DNA of 64,000 bases from UBA1783 sp964449115 (GCA_964449115.1 CAYUXW010000006.1:1-64000); one strand, 5' to 3'; positions 8,611 through 17,529 are shown, counted from the first letter of the stretch. The notes: generated by a model from the sequence alone, not told the origin. Program-made: numbers and translations.

Positions 8611-9267
8611 ATGATTTATGAACAAGTAATAAGAAATGAAGAAATAACTTCCTATATAAACAAAGCCAATGAAATTATGAAAGCCGCAGGTTATACCGAT
8701 CACTCAAGAATACATACAGCCTATGTGGCTACCAGAGCTGGCTCTATTCTAAGACACTTTGATTGCAGTGAACACGAAATCGATTTAGTCAAAACTGCTG
8801 CCTATATGCATGACATCGGCAATTCAATTGCTCGTAAACACCATGCTGAATATGGAGCTTTGCTAGCAAAAGACTTGCTGAAACAAATTGATATCTCTTT
8901 AAAAGATACCATAACTATTGTTGGAGCTATTGCCAATCATGATGAAAGCACAGGAATTGTTGTTGATAAAATTACTGCTGCTGTGATTATCGCTGATAAA
9001 AGTGATGTCAGAAGAGTTCGTGTTCAAAATTTCAATCCTGTCAATTTTGATATTCATGACCAGGTAAACTATTCAGTATTGAAAAATGAACTTACAATCA
9101 ATGATGAAAATAAAAGTATCAATCTTCATCTAGAAATTGATACTGAAATCTGCTCAATGTATGAATATTTAGAAATATTTATGGACAGAATGCTGATGTG
9201 TCGAATGGCAGCTAAAACTTTTGACTGCTCTTTCCACCTGTATGTCAATTCAACTAAAATTTTGTAA
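8611..9267 (+). CDS. HD-domain phosphohydrolase
   Basis: 218 aa. The HD motif is intact: H35, then H67-D68 in YMHDIG, followed by HHAEYGA and a later metal-ligand D (VIIADKSDV). This is the metal-dependent HD phosphohydrolase fold, which hydrolyses nucleotides or phosphate esters; the substrate is unknown. Its C-terminal half is specific to the family. The last 150 bases of this gene recur, decayed, at 10008-10151. It stands between a terminator upstream and the broken 9454 gene downstream. Confidence 0.85.
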   Translation: MIYEQVIRNEEITSYINKANEIMKAAGYTDHSRIHTAYVATRAGSILRHFDCSEHEIDLVKTAAYMHDIGNSIARKHHAEYGALLAKDLLKQIDISLKDTITIVGAIANHDESTGIVVDKITAAVIIADKSDVRRVRVQNFNPVNFDIHDQVNYSVLKNELTINDENKSINLHLEIDTEICSMYEYLEIFMDRMLMCRMAAKTFDCSFHLYVNSTKIL

Positions 9268-9453
9268 ATAAAAAGCATATTCTTAATATTAAAGAAACAA
9301 ATTCTGTTTTCTCTATTATTTATTAATCAGCAAAACTTGTTTGGGGCAGATGGTATAAATAAGTTGTGGTGAAAGAAAAGGGTTATTCTAATAATTTCAA
9401 TTTTAAATATCTAAAAAAGAGAATGTATAGACGAAATATTAAGGTAGGATAAG

Positions 9454-9945
9454 ATGAAGAAAAGAGAAATTAACAAAGATGGGCTATTGATGTGCAATTT
9501 GCAAGCCAGAATATTTGAAAATTCAATTAAAAAAGCCCAAGTAAGTTCAGAAATTTTTATTAGAAGATTTATGAACAGTGACGTGGCTAAACTTTTTGAT
9601 AATGGTGCAATTCTACAATCGAATATCCAGGAAGATGATGCTCTATATATGATCGAAAAACAATATGGAAAATCAAACTACGGAACAGTTAGATACTCTT
9701 CTAACGAAATGTATTGGATAGGATACATCTATCGATATTTCTGTTTCACTTATGATTTAACATCGACACAAGTCTATAAAATTATCAAGCCTAAAAAACT
9801 TAAAGGGTTGTATTTTGCCTACCATACTTTAGACCCCGCTCAAGCCATTGAATGAATTATCGAAGCCAATCATTCTTCATTTTTTGATAAGTACGAAATT
9901 AAAAAACAATACGAACTTTTTAAAAAAAACAGAGGCAAGCAATAA
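9454..9945 (+). pseudogene. Small conserved protein interrupted by an in-frame TGA
   Basis: The open frame from ATG 9454 stops at TGA 9853-9855 after 133 codons (ending DPAQAIE). The same frame continues without another stop for 29 more codons (IIEANHSSFF... to KNRGKQ) and ends at TAA 9943. The total of about 163 codons looks like a natural C-terminus: charged, helical, ending in lysines. I recall related small proteins continuing with Arg at this point, so CGA to TGA is a simple explanation; that recall is not verified. Such proteins often sit beside DUF3990/DUF3791 toxin-antitoxin-like genes, which are absent here. Function unknown. A 133-aa product may still be made. Confidence 0.6.
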
Positions 9946-10007
9946 AGATACCTCTATGGAATATATTAATTATACTGACTAATAGAAAATTAATAATTCA
10001 CTAAACA

Positions 10008-10151
10008 TTAATCTTCATTCATTAATTGATTCCTTGATTTGTTCAATATATGAATGTTTAGAAATCTTCATGGACAGAACGCTGATGTGCCAAAACATTT
10101 GACTGCTCTTTCCACCTGTATGTCAACTCAACTAAAATCTTGTAAGTAAAA
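10008..10151 (+). pseudogene. Decayed duplicate of the 3' end of the HD-domain gene
   Basis: This stretch aligns with 9118-9277, the end of the HD gene. Shared blocks include GACTGCTCTTTCCACCTGTA and AGAAAT.TTCATGGACAGAA. Translation gives INLHSLIDSLICSIYE then CLEIFMDRTLMCQ, against INLHLEIDTEICSMYE and YLEIFMDRMLMCR in the intact gene. An 11-base deletion then shifts the frame. There is no start codon or upstream half. It is a relic of a duplication flanking the 9454 gene. Confidence 0.85.
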
Positions 10152-10195
10152 ACAGGAATTTAAAGTTAAATCAACTTTATAAAACCTGTTTTTTT
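10149..10195. terminator. Bidirectional terminator
   Basis: AAAACAGG (10149-10156) pairs with CCTGTTTT (10185-10192), with an inner AAAGTT/AACTTT stem and T runs on both strands. It ends the minus-strand isomerase operon. Confidence 0.75.
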
Positions 10196-10207
10196 GTGTT
10201 TTAATTA

Positions 10208-11947
10208 TCATTCTCTCACATAGGCTTTAAGGTACTTTATTTCTTCTCCATCTTTTTCTGGTTTAATAGTATATTCTTCAATACAGGCAGGAATAATAAA
10301 AGTTTCTACATAATGAACTGCAAAAGGGGCAAATTCATTATTTGGACTTTCAATTATAGCGCTGGTCCCATCTACCAGATTGAGTTGGTTAACTGTGTTG
10401 TTTGTTTTATGCAACACTTTATTTTTGGAAGTAAACACTCTTGTTTCAATAAACTCTAATTCATGTAAACCTGTTTTAACTTCTTTATATGCAGGGTTAT
10501 CGACCAGCACTTTGAAGTTATTGACAAGATTTTTCTTAACCCAATCCGTTGTTCTATTCCACTGAATAACCTTTTTACCATCTTCAAGATGTATTGGACG
10601 AGGTAGACCATCTTTTCCCAGCCTATTCCAATCCCATAATTTAAAGGTAAAAATATATGGTGTAGCACTGATTTCTAAAACCATGCAATCAGCTGATGAA
10701 CAGTGAATGGTTCCTGCTGGAATTAAATAATGATCGTGTTTTGATGCCTTAAATCTATTTACATATTTATCAGCTTCAAAACTTTTTCCACCATCTTGGG
10801 CATTTTCCAAATCAAAAATCATTTCTTCCTTGTTAATTCCTTCTTTTAGACCTAGATAAACTCCACCATTGTTCTGGCAGTCCAAAATATAGTAGCTTTC
10901 ATCCTGGGTATATGACATACCAAATTTTGATTTTATATATTCATTTAAAGGATGAACCTGTAAGCTTAAATTCTGTCCTTCCATCGTATCTAGAAAATCA
11001 AATCTAATAGGATATTCTGCTCCGAAACGACTGTAAATATTTGGACCTAATAGTTCATTAGGCTGATATTTAACTAGATTCATTGCTGGTGTTTCTACTT
11101 TAATATTGCCATATTTTAAGAAAAGACTGTTTTCTTCAGGAACTCCATCAAAACTCCAGGCATAATTATCTTTCTCTTTATCTAAATTGCAGACTTCCTT
11201 CATCCATTGTCCACCCCATACTTCTGAATCGAAATAAGGAACAAGTCTAAATGGTTGTTTTACAATCTGTTTTAATCCACCTCTTATTGCTTCACCTGTT
11301 ACCATTTTAGGATTATTTTCAACATTTGTATCTAAATAGAAATCAATCTTATCAAATAATTCAAATTTAAGTTTATCAGCAATTCTCCACTCTACAAAAT
11401 AACCGCGCTTGTACTTTTTCAAATTGTCTTCGTTCTCATTATGACACTTATAATTTGGCCTTCCTTTACGATATCTAAGTTGAGCCTGCCATCTTGTCAA
11501 ATCAGCATAAACTAAAACATCTCCCTGACTTATCAGTGATGCAGCAAATCCATATATGATAGTCAAACCGTCTTCTTTAATTTCCTGTTTAGCCTTTTTT
11601 AGTTTTTCCTTATCAATAAAATCATTAACTTTGCCATAATACATAAAACCTCTAACTCGATCTTCAGTTAAGACATCTTTCAGCATTTCATCTAATTTAT
11701 CACTATCATAAAAAATATCAATGCTCTTTATTATTCTTTCAGCTTTAAATCTTTTGGAAATCTCTGTTAACACTTCCTCATCAATTACTCCAGGATATGT
11801 TTCAATAACAAGAACATTTTTCTCATTTAGCTTCTCTTCTATTGCCAGACAAATATCATCATACCCTGACCAGGCGCATTTATCATAACCAAAAATAACC
11901 GTCTGTGGATACTTGTCATAGTTTGATTTTCGATTCAGATACTTCAT
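10208..11947 (-). CDS. Class I mannose-6-phosphate isomerase with an N-terminal kinase-like domain
   Basis: 579 aa from ATG 11947, which has GGAGG upstream; the longer frame lacks an RBS and overlaps the previous gene. The C-terminal half is a type I phosphomannose isomerase cupin: LSLQVHPLNEYI (Gln and His metal ligands), DESYYILDC (Glu ligand) and IPAGTIHCSS (His ligand). The N-terminal 200 residues look like a P-loop nucleoside-kinase fold (VIFGYDKCAWSGYDD; ISQGDVLVYADLTRW), but the usual GxxGxGKS/T loop is missing, so that part may be regulatory or sugar-binding. It interconverts mannose-6-P and fructose-6-P or a related aldose-6-P. It is third in an operon of three isomerases. The stop is TGA followed at once by TAA. 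Confidence 0.85.
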   Translation of the reverse strand: MKYLNRKSNYDKYPQTVIFGYDKCAWSGYDDICLAIEEKLNEKNVLVIETYPGVIDEEVLTEISKRFKAERIIKSIDIFYDSDKLDEMLKDVLTEDRVRGFMYYGKVNDFIDKEKLKKAKQEIKEDGLTIIYGFAASLISQGDVLVYADLTRWQAQLRYRKGRPNYKCHNENEDNLKKYKRGYFVEWRIADKLKFELFDKIDFYLDTNVENNPKMVTGEAIRGGLKQIVKQPFRLVPYFDSEVWGGQWMKEVCNLDKEKDNYAWSFDGVPEENSLFLKYGNIKVETPAMNLVKYQPNELLGPNIYSRFGAEYPIRFDFLDTMEGQNLSLQVHPLNEYIKSKFGMSYTQDESYYILDCQNNGGVYLGLKEGINKEEMIFDLENAQDGGKSFEADKYVNRFKASKHDHYLIPAGTIHCSSADCMVLEISATPYIFTFKLWDWNRLGKDGLPRPIHLEDGKKVIQWNRTTDWVKKNLVNNFKVLVDNPAYKEVKTGLHELEFIETRVFTSKNKVLHKTNNTVNQLNLVDGTSAIIESPNNEFAPFAVHYVETFIIPACIEEYTIKPEKDGEEIKYLKAYVRE

Positions 11948-11987
11948 AGCTAGCCTCCTTAAACAGTTATTAATAAAAATTATTATT

Positions 11988-12767
11988 TTATGGTATAAAA
12001 TTAATCCATTTATCTTCAGCAATTTCTGGATTGGAAACAAATAAAAACCTGTCGGGATTTTCTTCAAACTGCCTGTAAATGGACTTTTCTTTTTCGATAT
12101 TGAATTCTTTATATTCCCTAGGTGATTTAACTACTAATTCACTAAAGCCATAATTCTCATTTTTAATAAAAGTAATGCTGCTATCTTCATTTACTATTGG
12201 AAAATATGCCAAACCTTTATAGGCCCTGACATCTTCATAATCAAAACCATAATCACGAACACACCAGGCCCCAAATGTCAGCCTCTTTTTTATATTGGCA
12301 ACGATAGTAGCATGCGCCCAATATGGAGGAACAATTACTACATCTCCAACATTAGCTAAAACAGCAAAACAGCGCCCTGGATTAACAGCTACTTTTTCCT
12401 GCATTAAGATATAAGCTGATCCTGACCATATTTCGTAAACTTCGCAGGTTGATGAATTGCAAGATGATGAAACAGCATGGATGTGTCCCTGTGATCTTAC
12501 TGGTTCATTTCCCAGTTTTCCCTTTTCATAGGTTACCACACCATATAATAAATTTCTATCAACTATTTTTTCTTTATCTTTGATGTTTCCAACATCCATC
12601 GCAATGCTATAAACAATTTCTGGTCCTTCACAATCAGGATCCTGTAAACTTTTTCTGATTGCATCTAATGTTCTATTTTCAACTTCAGGGCCAAAGCAAT
12701 CTTTTCCATAACTAAAACCCAGTGGAGCAAATAGTGGTTTGATATTTAAGCCGGAATCAAATCTCAT
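11988..12767 (-). CDS. Cupin-type glucose-6-phosphate isomerase
   Basis: 259 aa. ATG 12767 is chosen because GAGGG lies 6-8 bases upstream, while the ATG two codons earlier abuts it. The cupin metal site is present: RSQGHIHAVSSSCNSSTCEVYEIWSG gives the G-H-x-H and E ligands, and VIVPPYWAHATI gives the last His. This is the archaeal-type phosphoglucose isomerase family, unrelated to the common PGI fold; it converts glucose-6-P and fructose-6-P. Versions in gut Firmicutes often sit beside phosphomannose isomerases and may act on other hexose phosphates. It lies between two PMI-like genes in one operon. Confidence 0.82.
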   Translation of the reverse strand: MRFDSGLNIKPLFAPLGFSYGKDCFGPEVENRTLDAIRKSLQDPDCEGPEIVYSIAMDVGNIKDKEKIVDRNLLYGVVTYEKGKLGNEPVRSQGHIHAVSSSCNSSTCEVYEIWSGSAYILMQEKVAVNPGRCFAVLANVGDVVIVPPYWAHATIVANIKKRLTFGAWCVRDYGFDYEDVRAYKGLAYFPIVNEDSSITFIKNENYGFSELVVKSPREYKEFNIEKEKSIYRQFEENPDRFLFVSNPEIAEDKWINFIP

Positions 12768-12791
12768 AAACATCCCTCTGCAGTTAAAAAA

Positions 12792-13706
12792 TTAACTAAA
12801 TGAAATCGTTTTTAAAAACTCTCCATTACCTGTAATCCTATAGGTTCCATAATTGGCTGGAACAAGAAAAGTATCACCTTTTTTATAATCAAGGTTTTCA
12901 ATCATTCCTTCTCCATCTAGGAAGTTAATGATTTGATAATCTCCGTTAGTGTTAAAAACTAATTCATCAGTTCCCTTATGATGTTCTACTTCAAAATATT
13001 CACATGAACATATCACACCATTAGTGCTTTGTTTTCTGTCACGATTATCTATAACACTAGGAATTGTCTTAACTACATCCATGGCTTTATCAATATGCAG
13101 CTCTCGCAAATTACCAAACTTATCGCGTCGATTAAAGTCATACAATCGATAGGTCAGGTTTGAGTTTTGCTGAATTTCACATATTACATTTCCTGCTCCA
13201 ATAGCATGTATCGTTCCAGCTTCAATCAGAAAATAATCACCTTTTTTTGTTTCAACCTTATTTAATACTTCAAGAATTGTATTGTTTTCAATTCTTTCTC
13301 TTAATTCTTCAGTGGTTACTTCTCTGTTAACTCCATAATAAATATATGAGCCTTCCAAGTTTTCCATTATATACCACATCTCTGTTTTTCCTATATCCTG
13401 CTCGACAATCATGGCATATTCATCATCAGGATGTACCTGAATACTTAATGATGATCTGGCATCAATAAATTTAACCATAATGTTCAAGTCCGCTTTACTC
13501 CCTAAGACTTTACTATTATTTTTCAAATATTCTTTTAAATTGATTCCTTTGTGCTTTCCGCTATCCACCACTGAAACACCATCCTGATGAACTGACAGTT
13601 CCCAAGACTCCGCCATGATATCATCGCTGAACTTTCCATATTCTTTTAAGCGCATTCCTCCCCACGGATAGTTTTTTGTTACACCTTTTAACTTAATTAT
13701 TTCCAT
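12792..13706 (-). CDS. manA: Mannose-6-phosphate isomerase, class I
   Basis: 304 aa, typical of the short ManA of Firmicutes. It starts with the family pattern YPWGGMRL and has AESWELSVH, LSIQVHPDDEYA (metal ligands Q, H), KTEMWYIM (E ligand) and IEAGTIHAIG (H ligand). It converts mannose-6-P to fructose-6-P, the entry step for mannose or ManNAc-derived sugar taken up by the neighbouring mannose-family PTS. It is the first gene of the three-isomerase operon, with a good promoter just upstream. Confidence 0.93.
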   Translation of the reverse strand: MEIIKLKGVTKNYPWGGMRLKEYGKFSDDIMAESWELSVHQDGVSVVDSGKHKGINLKEYLKNNSKVLGSKADLNIMVKFIDARSSLSIQVHPDDEYAMIVEQDIGKTEMWYIMENLEGSYIYYGVNREVTTEELRERIENNTILEVLNKVETKKGDYFLIEAGTIHAIGAGNVICEIQQNSNLTYRLYDFNRRDKFGNLRELHIDKAMDVVKTIPSVIDNRDRKQSTNGVICSCEYFEVEHHKGTDELVFNTNGDYQIINFLDGEGMIENLDYKKGDTFLVPANYGTYRITGNGEFLKTISFS

Positions 13707-13747
13707 AATAAACTTCCTATTCTATTTTTCTTTTTTTATACACTATT

Positions 13748-13775
13748 ATTATAAGCCTAATTATTCTTGTTTCAA
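13748..13775 (-). promoter_or_regulatory. Promoter of the three-isomerase operon
   Basis: On the minus strand, TTGAAA (13775-13770) and TATAAT (13753-13748) are 16 bases apart, about 40 bases upstream of the manA start. Confidence 0.65.
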
Positions 13776-13811
13776 TCTCAAATCCATTTTATCTTGTTTG
13801 ATGAATTTAAA

Positions 13812-13833
13812 AAATGCTCTAAAAAGAGCATTT
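13812..13833 (-). terminator. Terminator of the PTS-nanE-ycxB operon
   Basis: AAATGCTCT pairs with AGAGCATTT across a short A-rich loop, followed on the minus strand by a T run. It lies just past the YcxB-like gene. Confidence 0.85.
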
Positions 13834-13859
13834 ACATTATGTCTTTATAAAAATACTAT

Positions 13860-14381
13860 TTAATCGGAAACAGCCAAACCTTCAGCAATCTTTTCATAAA
13901 TAAATTTTATCAGCTCAGTCTGCTGGTCTTGCTCTCCTATTGCTTTATTAGGAATAACAAAAGTCTGGCTTCCACCATAAAATATGATCAGAATGTGCTT
14001 TAATGGAATAATATTCTCAACATCTTTATATTCAACAGTTTTTCCATCAACTATAATATTGTTTTCTTTAAAGTCGACTGTTACCTTCTCAAATTCTTTA
14101 ATATTCATTTTCTTGACAAAATTGATGTTGATACTGCGGAACAAAAAGGCTTTCCATATTTTGTCACTTAAAAACAAAAACCACAGCAACCCAAAAGCTA
14201 ACGCTATTACAACATATAGTATATTGGTATAAAGTTTAAAAAATGTAAATGAGAATAATAGCAGTAAAGGAACAATGACTCTTAACCACCATCCAGTATT
14301 TCTATTCTTTTTTGAATTTGAAATCATGAAACGTAAATATTCCAAATAATCTTCTTCTGCCAGTTTAAAAACAATTTTCAT
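13860..14381 (-). CDS. YcxB-like membrane protein
   Basis: 173 aa. A cytoplasmic start (FKLAEEDYLEYLRFMI) is followed by two close hydrophobic helices (about residues 32-70) and then a beta-rich domain with ENNIIVDGKTVEYKDVENII and YGGSQTFVIPNKAI. This order matches the YcxB/YcxB-C family of Gram-positive bacteria, whose function is unknown. It is the last gene before the operon terminator, 31 bases after nanE, so it is probably co-transcribed with the PTS genes without an obvious metabolic reason. Confidence 0.75.
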   Translation of the reverse strand: MKIVFKLAEEDYLEYLRFMISNSKKNRNTGWWLRVIVPLLLLFSFTFFKLYTNILYVVIALAFGLLWFLFLSDKIWKAFLFRSININFVKKMNIKEFEKVTVDFKENNIIVDGKTVEYKDVENIIPLKHILIIFYGGSQTFVIPNKAIGEQDQQTELIKFIYEKIAEGLAVSD

Positions 14382-14412
14382 AAAAGTACATCCTTTAAAA
14401 AGAGAGGGGTTA

Positions 14413-15111
14413 TCAACCCCTGACCTCTTTATTTTTTTCGATAAAACGTTTCGTAATCAGATGTGGTCTGCTGATTGCTGAACCGATACAGATCATATCA
14501 GCACCAGCTTCAATCAAATCATCGATATCTTTAATTTCCCACACATTTCCTTCAGCGTTGACTGGTAATTTACAATGTTTTTTAATTTCTCTTATCAGTT
14601 CAACATCTGGACCATCTAAATGTTTAAACACACCAGATAATGTGGTAGCTAAAATATCAACCATTCCAGTTTCCTCGGCATAAATGCATTCTTCAAGTGT
14701 TGCACAGTCTGCCATAATAGCGATATCTGGATATTTTTCTTTGATTGATTTTAATAAGTCGTATAATTCTTCTTTACCACGACAATCACGAATTGTACAA
14801 TCGAGCGCTAAAATATCACAACCAGCCTCGATAACTTCAGAAGCAGCTTCCAGGGTTGGTGTAATAATGACGTAATTTTCATCCTCGCGGCTAGGATCAA
14901 TTACCTTATTTAAACCTACAATTGGAAAATCACCTAATTCACGAATGGCACGAATATCCTGTGGCCAACAGGCACGAATAGCTTCAGCACCACCCATCAG
15001 GACACTTGCAGCCATTATTTTCATATTGTCTGCTCCATATAATGGAGTGTCTTCATAAGCTTGACAAGAGATGATCAATTTTCCAATTAAATTCTTAACT
15101 ACCTCTTTCAT
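14413..15111 (-). CDS. nanE: N-acetylmannosamine-6-phosphate 2-epimerase
   Basis: 232 aa, the usual NanE length. TIM-barrel signatures are clear: LIISCQAYEDTPLYG, FPIVGLNK, ALDCTIRDCR (catalytic-type Asp), IAIMADCATLEE, LATTLSGV, VNAEGNVWEI and GADMICIGSAISRP. It converts ManNAc-6-P to GlcNAc-6-P, which NagA (61126-62304) can then deacetylate. Its place directly after PTS IIBCD suggests that this transporter brings in ManNAc or a related amino sugar as the 6-phosphate. No sialic acid lyase is in the window. The stop is TGA with TAA as the next codon. Confidence 0.93.
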   Translation of the reverse strand: MKEVVKNLIGKLIISCQAYEDTPLYGADNMKIMAASVLMGGAEAIRACWPQDIRAIRELGDFPIVGLNKVIDPSREDENYVIITPTLEAASEVIEAGCDILALDCTIRDCRGKEELYDLLKSIKEKYPDIAIMADCATLEECIYAEETGMVDILATTLSGVFKHLDGPDVELIREIKKHCKLPVNAEGNVWEIKDIDDLIEAGADMICIGSAISRPHLITKRFIEKNKEVRG

Positions 15112-15117
15112 TTGATT

Positions 15118-15942
15118 TTAAGGTGCCAAGAATCCTGTGAAGTAACCTACTATAGCAACAACCAGATACAACATGATAACTTTCATTGCACCCCAGTTTT
15201 TCTTAGCCATTAACCAGTAAGTAAGCATTGCGGTAACAAAGACAGGAAGTTTTGGCCATACACCATTGAGCAGAGCATTTAAGTCAACCAAAGTAACACC
15301 ATCTCTGACAAATTTGAATCCAATATTTACATTAGCATAAGCACAAGCGATACATCCTACTACAATTAAACCTACAGTGTTTAATGCTGTGATAATATCA
15401 TCCTTTAAGTCATTTCCTAAGATTAGTTCTGCAGCATTAGCTCCCAGTTCACAGCCCTTCTTGAATAAGAACCATGTAACAGGAATCATCACACCAAGGA
15501 AGACAACCATATAGAAAATTGCGCCTATTGGAGAACCATCCTGTGTTAATCCACAAGCAATAGCTAATAAGATAGGAATAAATGTGCCTGGTAATAAAGC
15601 ATCACCAATACCTGCAAATGGACCCATCAATGCTGATTTAATAGCTGTGATTAATTCATCTGGTACATCTGCACCAGTAGCTTTTTCAGCTTCCATACCT
15701 AATACGATACCAGGAATGATACATCCTAAAAAAGGTTCAGTATTGAAGAATGGAAGATGTCTTGCCATTAATTCCTGTTGTTTTTCTTTATCACCCGGAT
15801 ATAAATCTTCACGTAATAAACCAAACATTCTGACTAATGCGGGAGCCTGCATTGTTTCTGGCTGGTATAATGCCAGGTTAAAACACATCCAGTTGATATA
15901 AGCGTTCTTAATCATTTTATTTGTTAATTTAGTTTCAGCCAT
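15118..15942 (-). CDS. PTS system mannose/fructose/sorbose family, IID component
   Basis: 274 aa with the ManZ/IID pattern: an early basic stretch (KLTNKMIKNAYINWM), YQPETMQAPALVRMFG, a central conserved block (LMGPFAGIGDALLPGTFIPI) and several C-terminal helices. IID helps IIC form the membrane channel and the sugar-phosphorylation site. It overlaps the IIC stop by one base. No IIA domain or gene is found in this operon, so phosphate must come from a IIA encoded elsewhere. Confidence 0.93.
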   Translation of the reverse strand: MAETKLTNKMIKNAYINWMCFNLALYQPETMQAPALVRMFGLLREDLYPGDKEKQQELMARHLPFFNTEPFLGCIIPGIVLGMEAEKATGADVPDELITAIKSALMGPFAGIGDALLPGTFIPILLAIACGLTQDGSPIGAIFYMVVFLGVMIPVTWFLFKKGCELGANAAELILGNDLKDDIITALNTVGLIVVGCIACAYANVNIGFKFVRDGVTLVDLNALLNGVWPKLPVFVTAMLTYWLMAKKNWGAMKVIMLYLVVAIVGYFTGFLAP

Positions 15943-16715
15943 TATACTGCACCACCTTTCTTAGCAGCTCTGCCAATTTGGAACTGGAGTAGAGCAATTA
16001 CCAGCGCAAACACTAATACAGTAATCATATCAGCACCCAGTGCACCAACAAGAGCAAAACCAAATGTAAAGTAAATTAAATCTGTTGGCTTCTTGACCAT
16101 CAGTTTTAACAGGATAGCAAACCCAACTAAGCACATTGGATTTCCGAAAATTGTCATAATATCGATTAACCACTGTGGTGAATTCTGAACAATCCATTCA
16201 ATACCTGCCTGTCCAAAATAGATAGAAACAAAAGTAGGAATGAAACGGAATAAGAATTTAACACCATTACCCCAAATAGGAACCCAGACAGCTTCTTCCA
16301 GCTTTCCTTCCTCAACCATTTTCTTTTGGATGTTGACAGGAATCATAGTCATTGCAAAGTTAGGAGTAGCCATGATGTTGGCAACGTTAGCAACTACTAA
16401 TGATAATGCCACAGTAGATGCAGCATCCATATTAGCAGCAACACCTAACGGCAATGCTACATAGGTAGCCAGGTTCATATCCGGTGTGATAGAGCCACCA
16501 GGAGTAATTAACCCAATAAATATTAATTGGATATAAAGTCCAAGCTCCATTGCCTTAGGAATATTACCGAGAATGATACCGATAAATAAGGCAGATACTA
16601 GTGGACGTCCAATACAATACCAACCAACTAATCCCCCTCCTAAAAATGGAGTGTGAATAAAGGTCAGGTATCCTAGTAACGCAATTAAAATTGCTTGAAT
16701 TAAAGAAATTTGCAT
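15942..16715 (-). CDS. PTS system mannose/fructose/sorbose family, IIC component
   Basis: 257 aa, very hydrophobic, with the IIC (ManY) pattern: IQAILIALLGYLTF, GWYCIGRPLVSALFIGIILG, ELGLYIQLIFIGLITPGGSI and NVANIMATPN. It forms the sugar channel in the membrane. It is second in the operon IIB-IIC-IID-nanE-ycxB, with an AAAGGAGA ribosome binding site about a dozen bases upstream. The substrate is probably an amino sugar because of the linked nanE, but the family does not allow a firm call. Confidence 0.93.
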   Translation of the reverse strand: MQISLIQAILIALLGYLTFIHTPFLGGGLVGWYCIGRPLVSALFIGIILGNIPKAMELGLYIQLIFIGLITPGGSITPDMNLATYVALPLGVAANMDAASTVALSLVVANVANIMATPNFAMTMIPVNIQKKMVEEGKLEEAVWVPIWGNGVKFLFRFIPTFVSIYFGQAGIEWIVQNSPQWLIDIMTIFGNPMCLVGFAILLKLMVKKPTDLIYFTFGFALVGALGADMITVLVFALVIALLQFQIGRAAKKGGAV

Positions 16716-16742
16716 TCTAGAACATATCTCCTTTCTATTAAA

Positions 16743-17237
16743 TTATGCAAGTTTATTTTTTACATCTTTCCAATCCAGACGCTGCATGCCTGGAACTGCC
16801 TGGAAATAAACTTCAACACCGCGTTCTTCAGCCAATTCTTTAAGAGCCTGTATTTCTTCTTCTGAAACATAGCAACCATCCATAACGGTTTTACAGCCAG
16901 GTCTCATCTGACATGGTCCAACCATGATATGTTTTGGTAAATCAGGTATCTTATCGAATAGAACTTTTGCGGTTGTCGGGAAACGGAATACAACCATTGT
17001 AGATACATTATCAACTATTGCTGCCTTAATAGGCTCAATACTATTCTCGTGAGTATAAACATTAATCGTCATCCCCGGCATAGCAGCCTTCTCAAAAACC
17101 ATCTTTAAAATAGAGTTGGTTGCTGTCATGTCATCAACTACGATTATGCGACTCAACTTGAAATGTTGAACCAGGCGAACCATACATTGACCATGAATTA
17201 AACGGTCATCGTTTCTAACTAGTGAAATCAAATTCAT
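16743..17237 (-). CDS. PTS system mannose/fructose/sorbose family, IIB component
   Basis: 164 aa. ISLVRNDDRLIHGQCMVRLV carries the phospho-accepting His (the H of IHGQ) that passes phosphate from IIA to the sugar. ATG 17237 is only 2 bases from AAAGGAG; the TTG two codons later has better spacing and could be the true start. First gene of the operon, under a promoter with a cre-like site. Confidence 0.93.
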   Translation of the reverse strand: MNLISLVRNDDRLIHGQCMVRLVQHFKLSRIIVVDDMTATNSILKMVFEKAAMPGMTINVYTHENSIEPIKAAIVDNVSTMVVFRFPTTAKVLFDKIPDLPKHIMVGPCQMRPGCKTVMDGCYVSEEEIQALKELAEERGVEVYFQAVPGMQRLDWKDVKNKLA

Positions 17238-17352
17238 CTCTCCTTTCCTGCAATAGCAACTTCACAAAACTAGAAATTTCTCACTTTTCAGCCGCGTTTC
17301 AAAGTGATACTTAATTATTTAATTATTCTTCAAGAATATATATGATAACCCC

Positions 17353-17389
17353 ATTTTACATCTTATCGGACAATTTGTAAACGATTCCA
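17353..17389 (-). promoter_or_regulatory. PTS operon promoter with an overlapping cre-like site
   Basis: On the minus strand the -35 TTTACA (17381-17376) and -10 TAAAAT (17358-17353) are 17 bases apart. The plus-strand sequence TGTAAACGATTCCA (17376-17389) fits the CcpA cre consensus TGWAARCGYTWNCW at 13 of 14 positions and covers the -35 box exactly, which predicts carbon catabolite repression. The leader to the IIB start is about 110 bases. Confidence 0.72.
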
Positions 17390-17480
17390 AAATTTTGTTT
17401 CTGCTTTTTTTTCACAAATAGAATAATTTCTATTATTTTGTTTATGTATTATTTATTTAAAAATTTTAATGAATCAACAA

Positions 17481-17529
17481 AAAAGATTAGAATCTTTTAG
17501 CTGACTTTGTCAACTGATTCTAATCTTTT
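17481..17529 (-). terminator. Terminator after the GntR gene
   Basis: AAAAGATTAGAATC (17481-17494) pairs with GATTCTAATCTTTT (17516-17529), a 14-bp perfect stem. It separates the second PTS operon from the promoter of the first. Confidence 0.85.
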
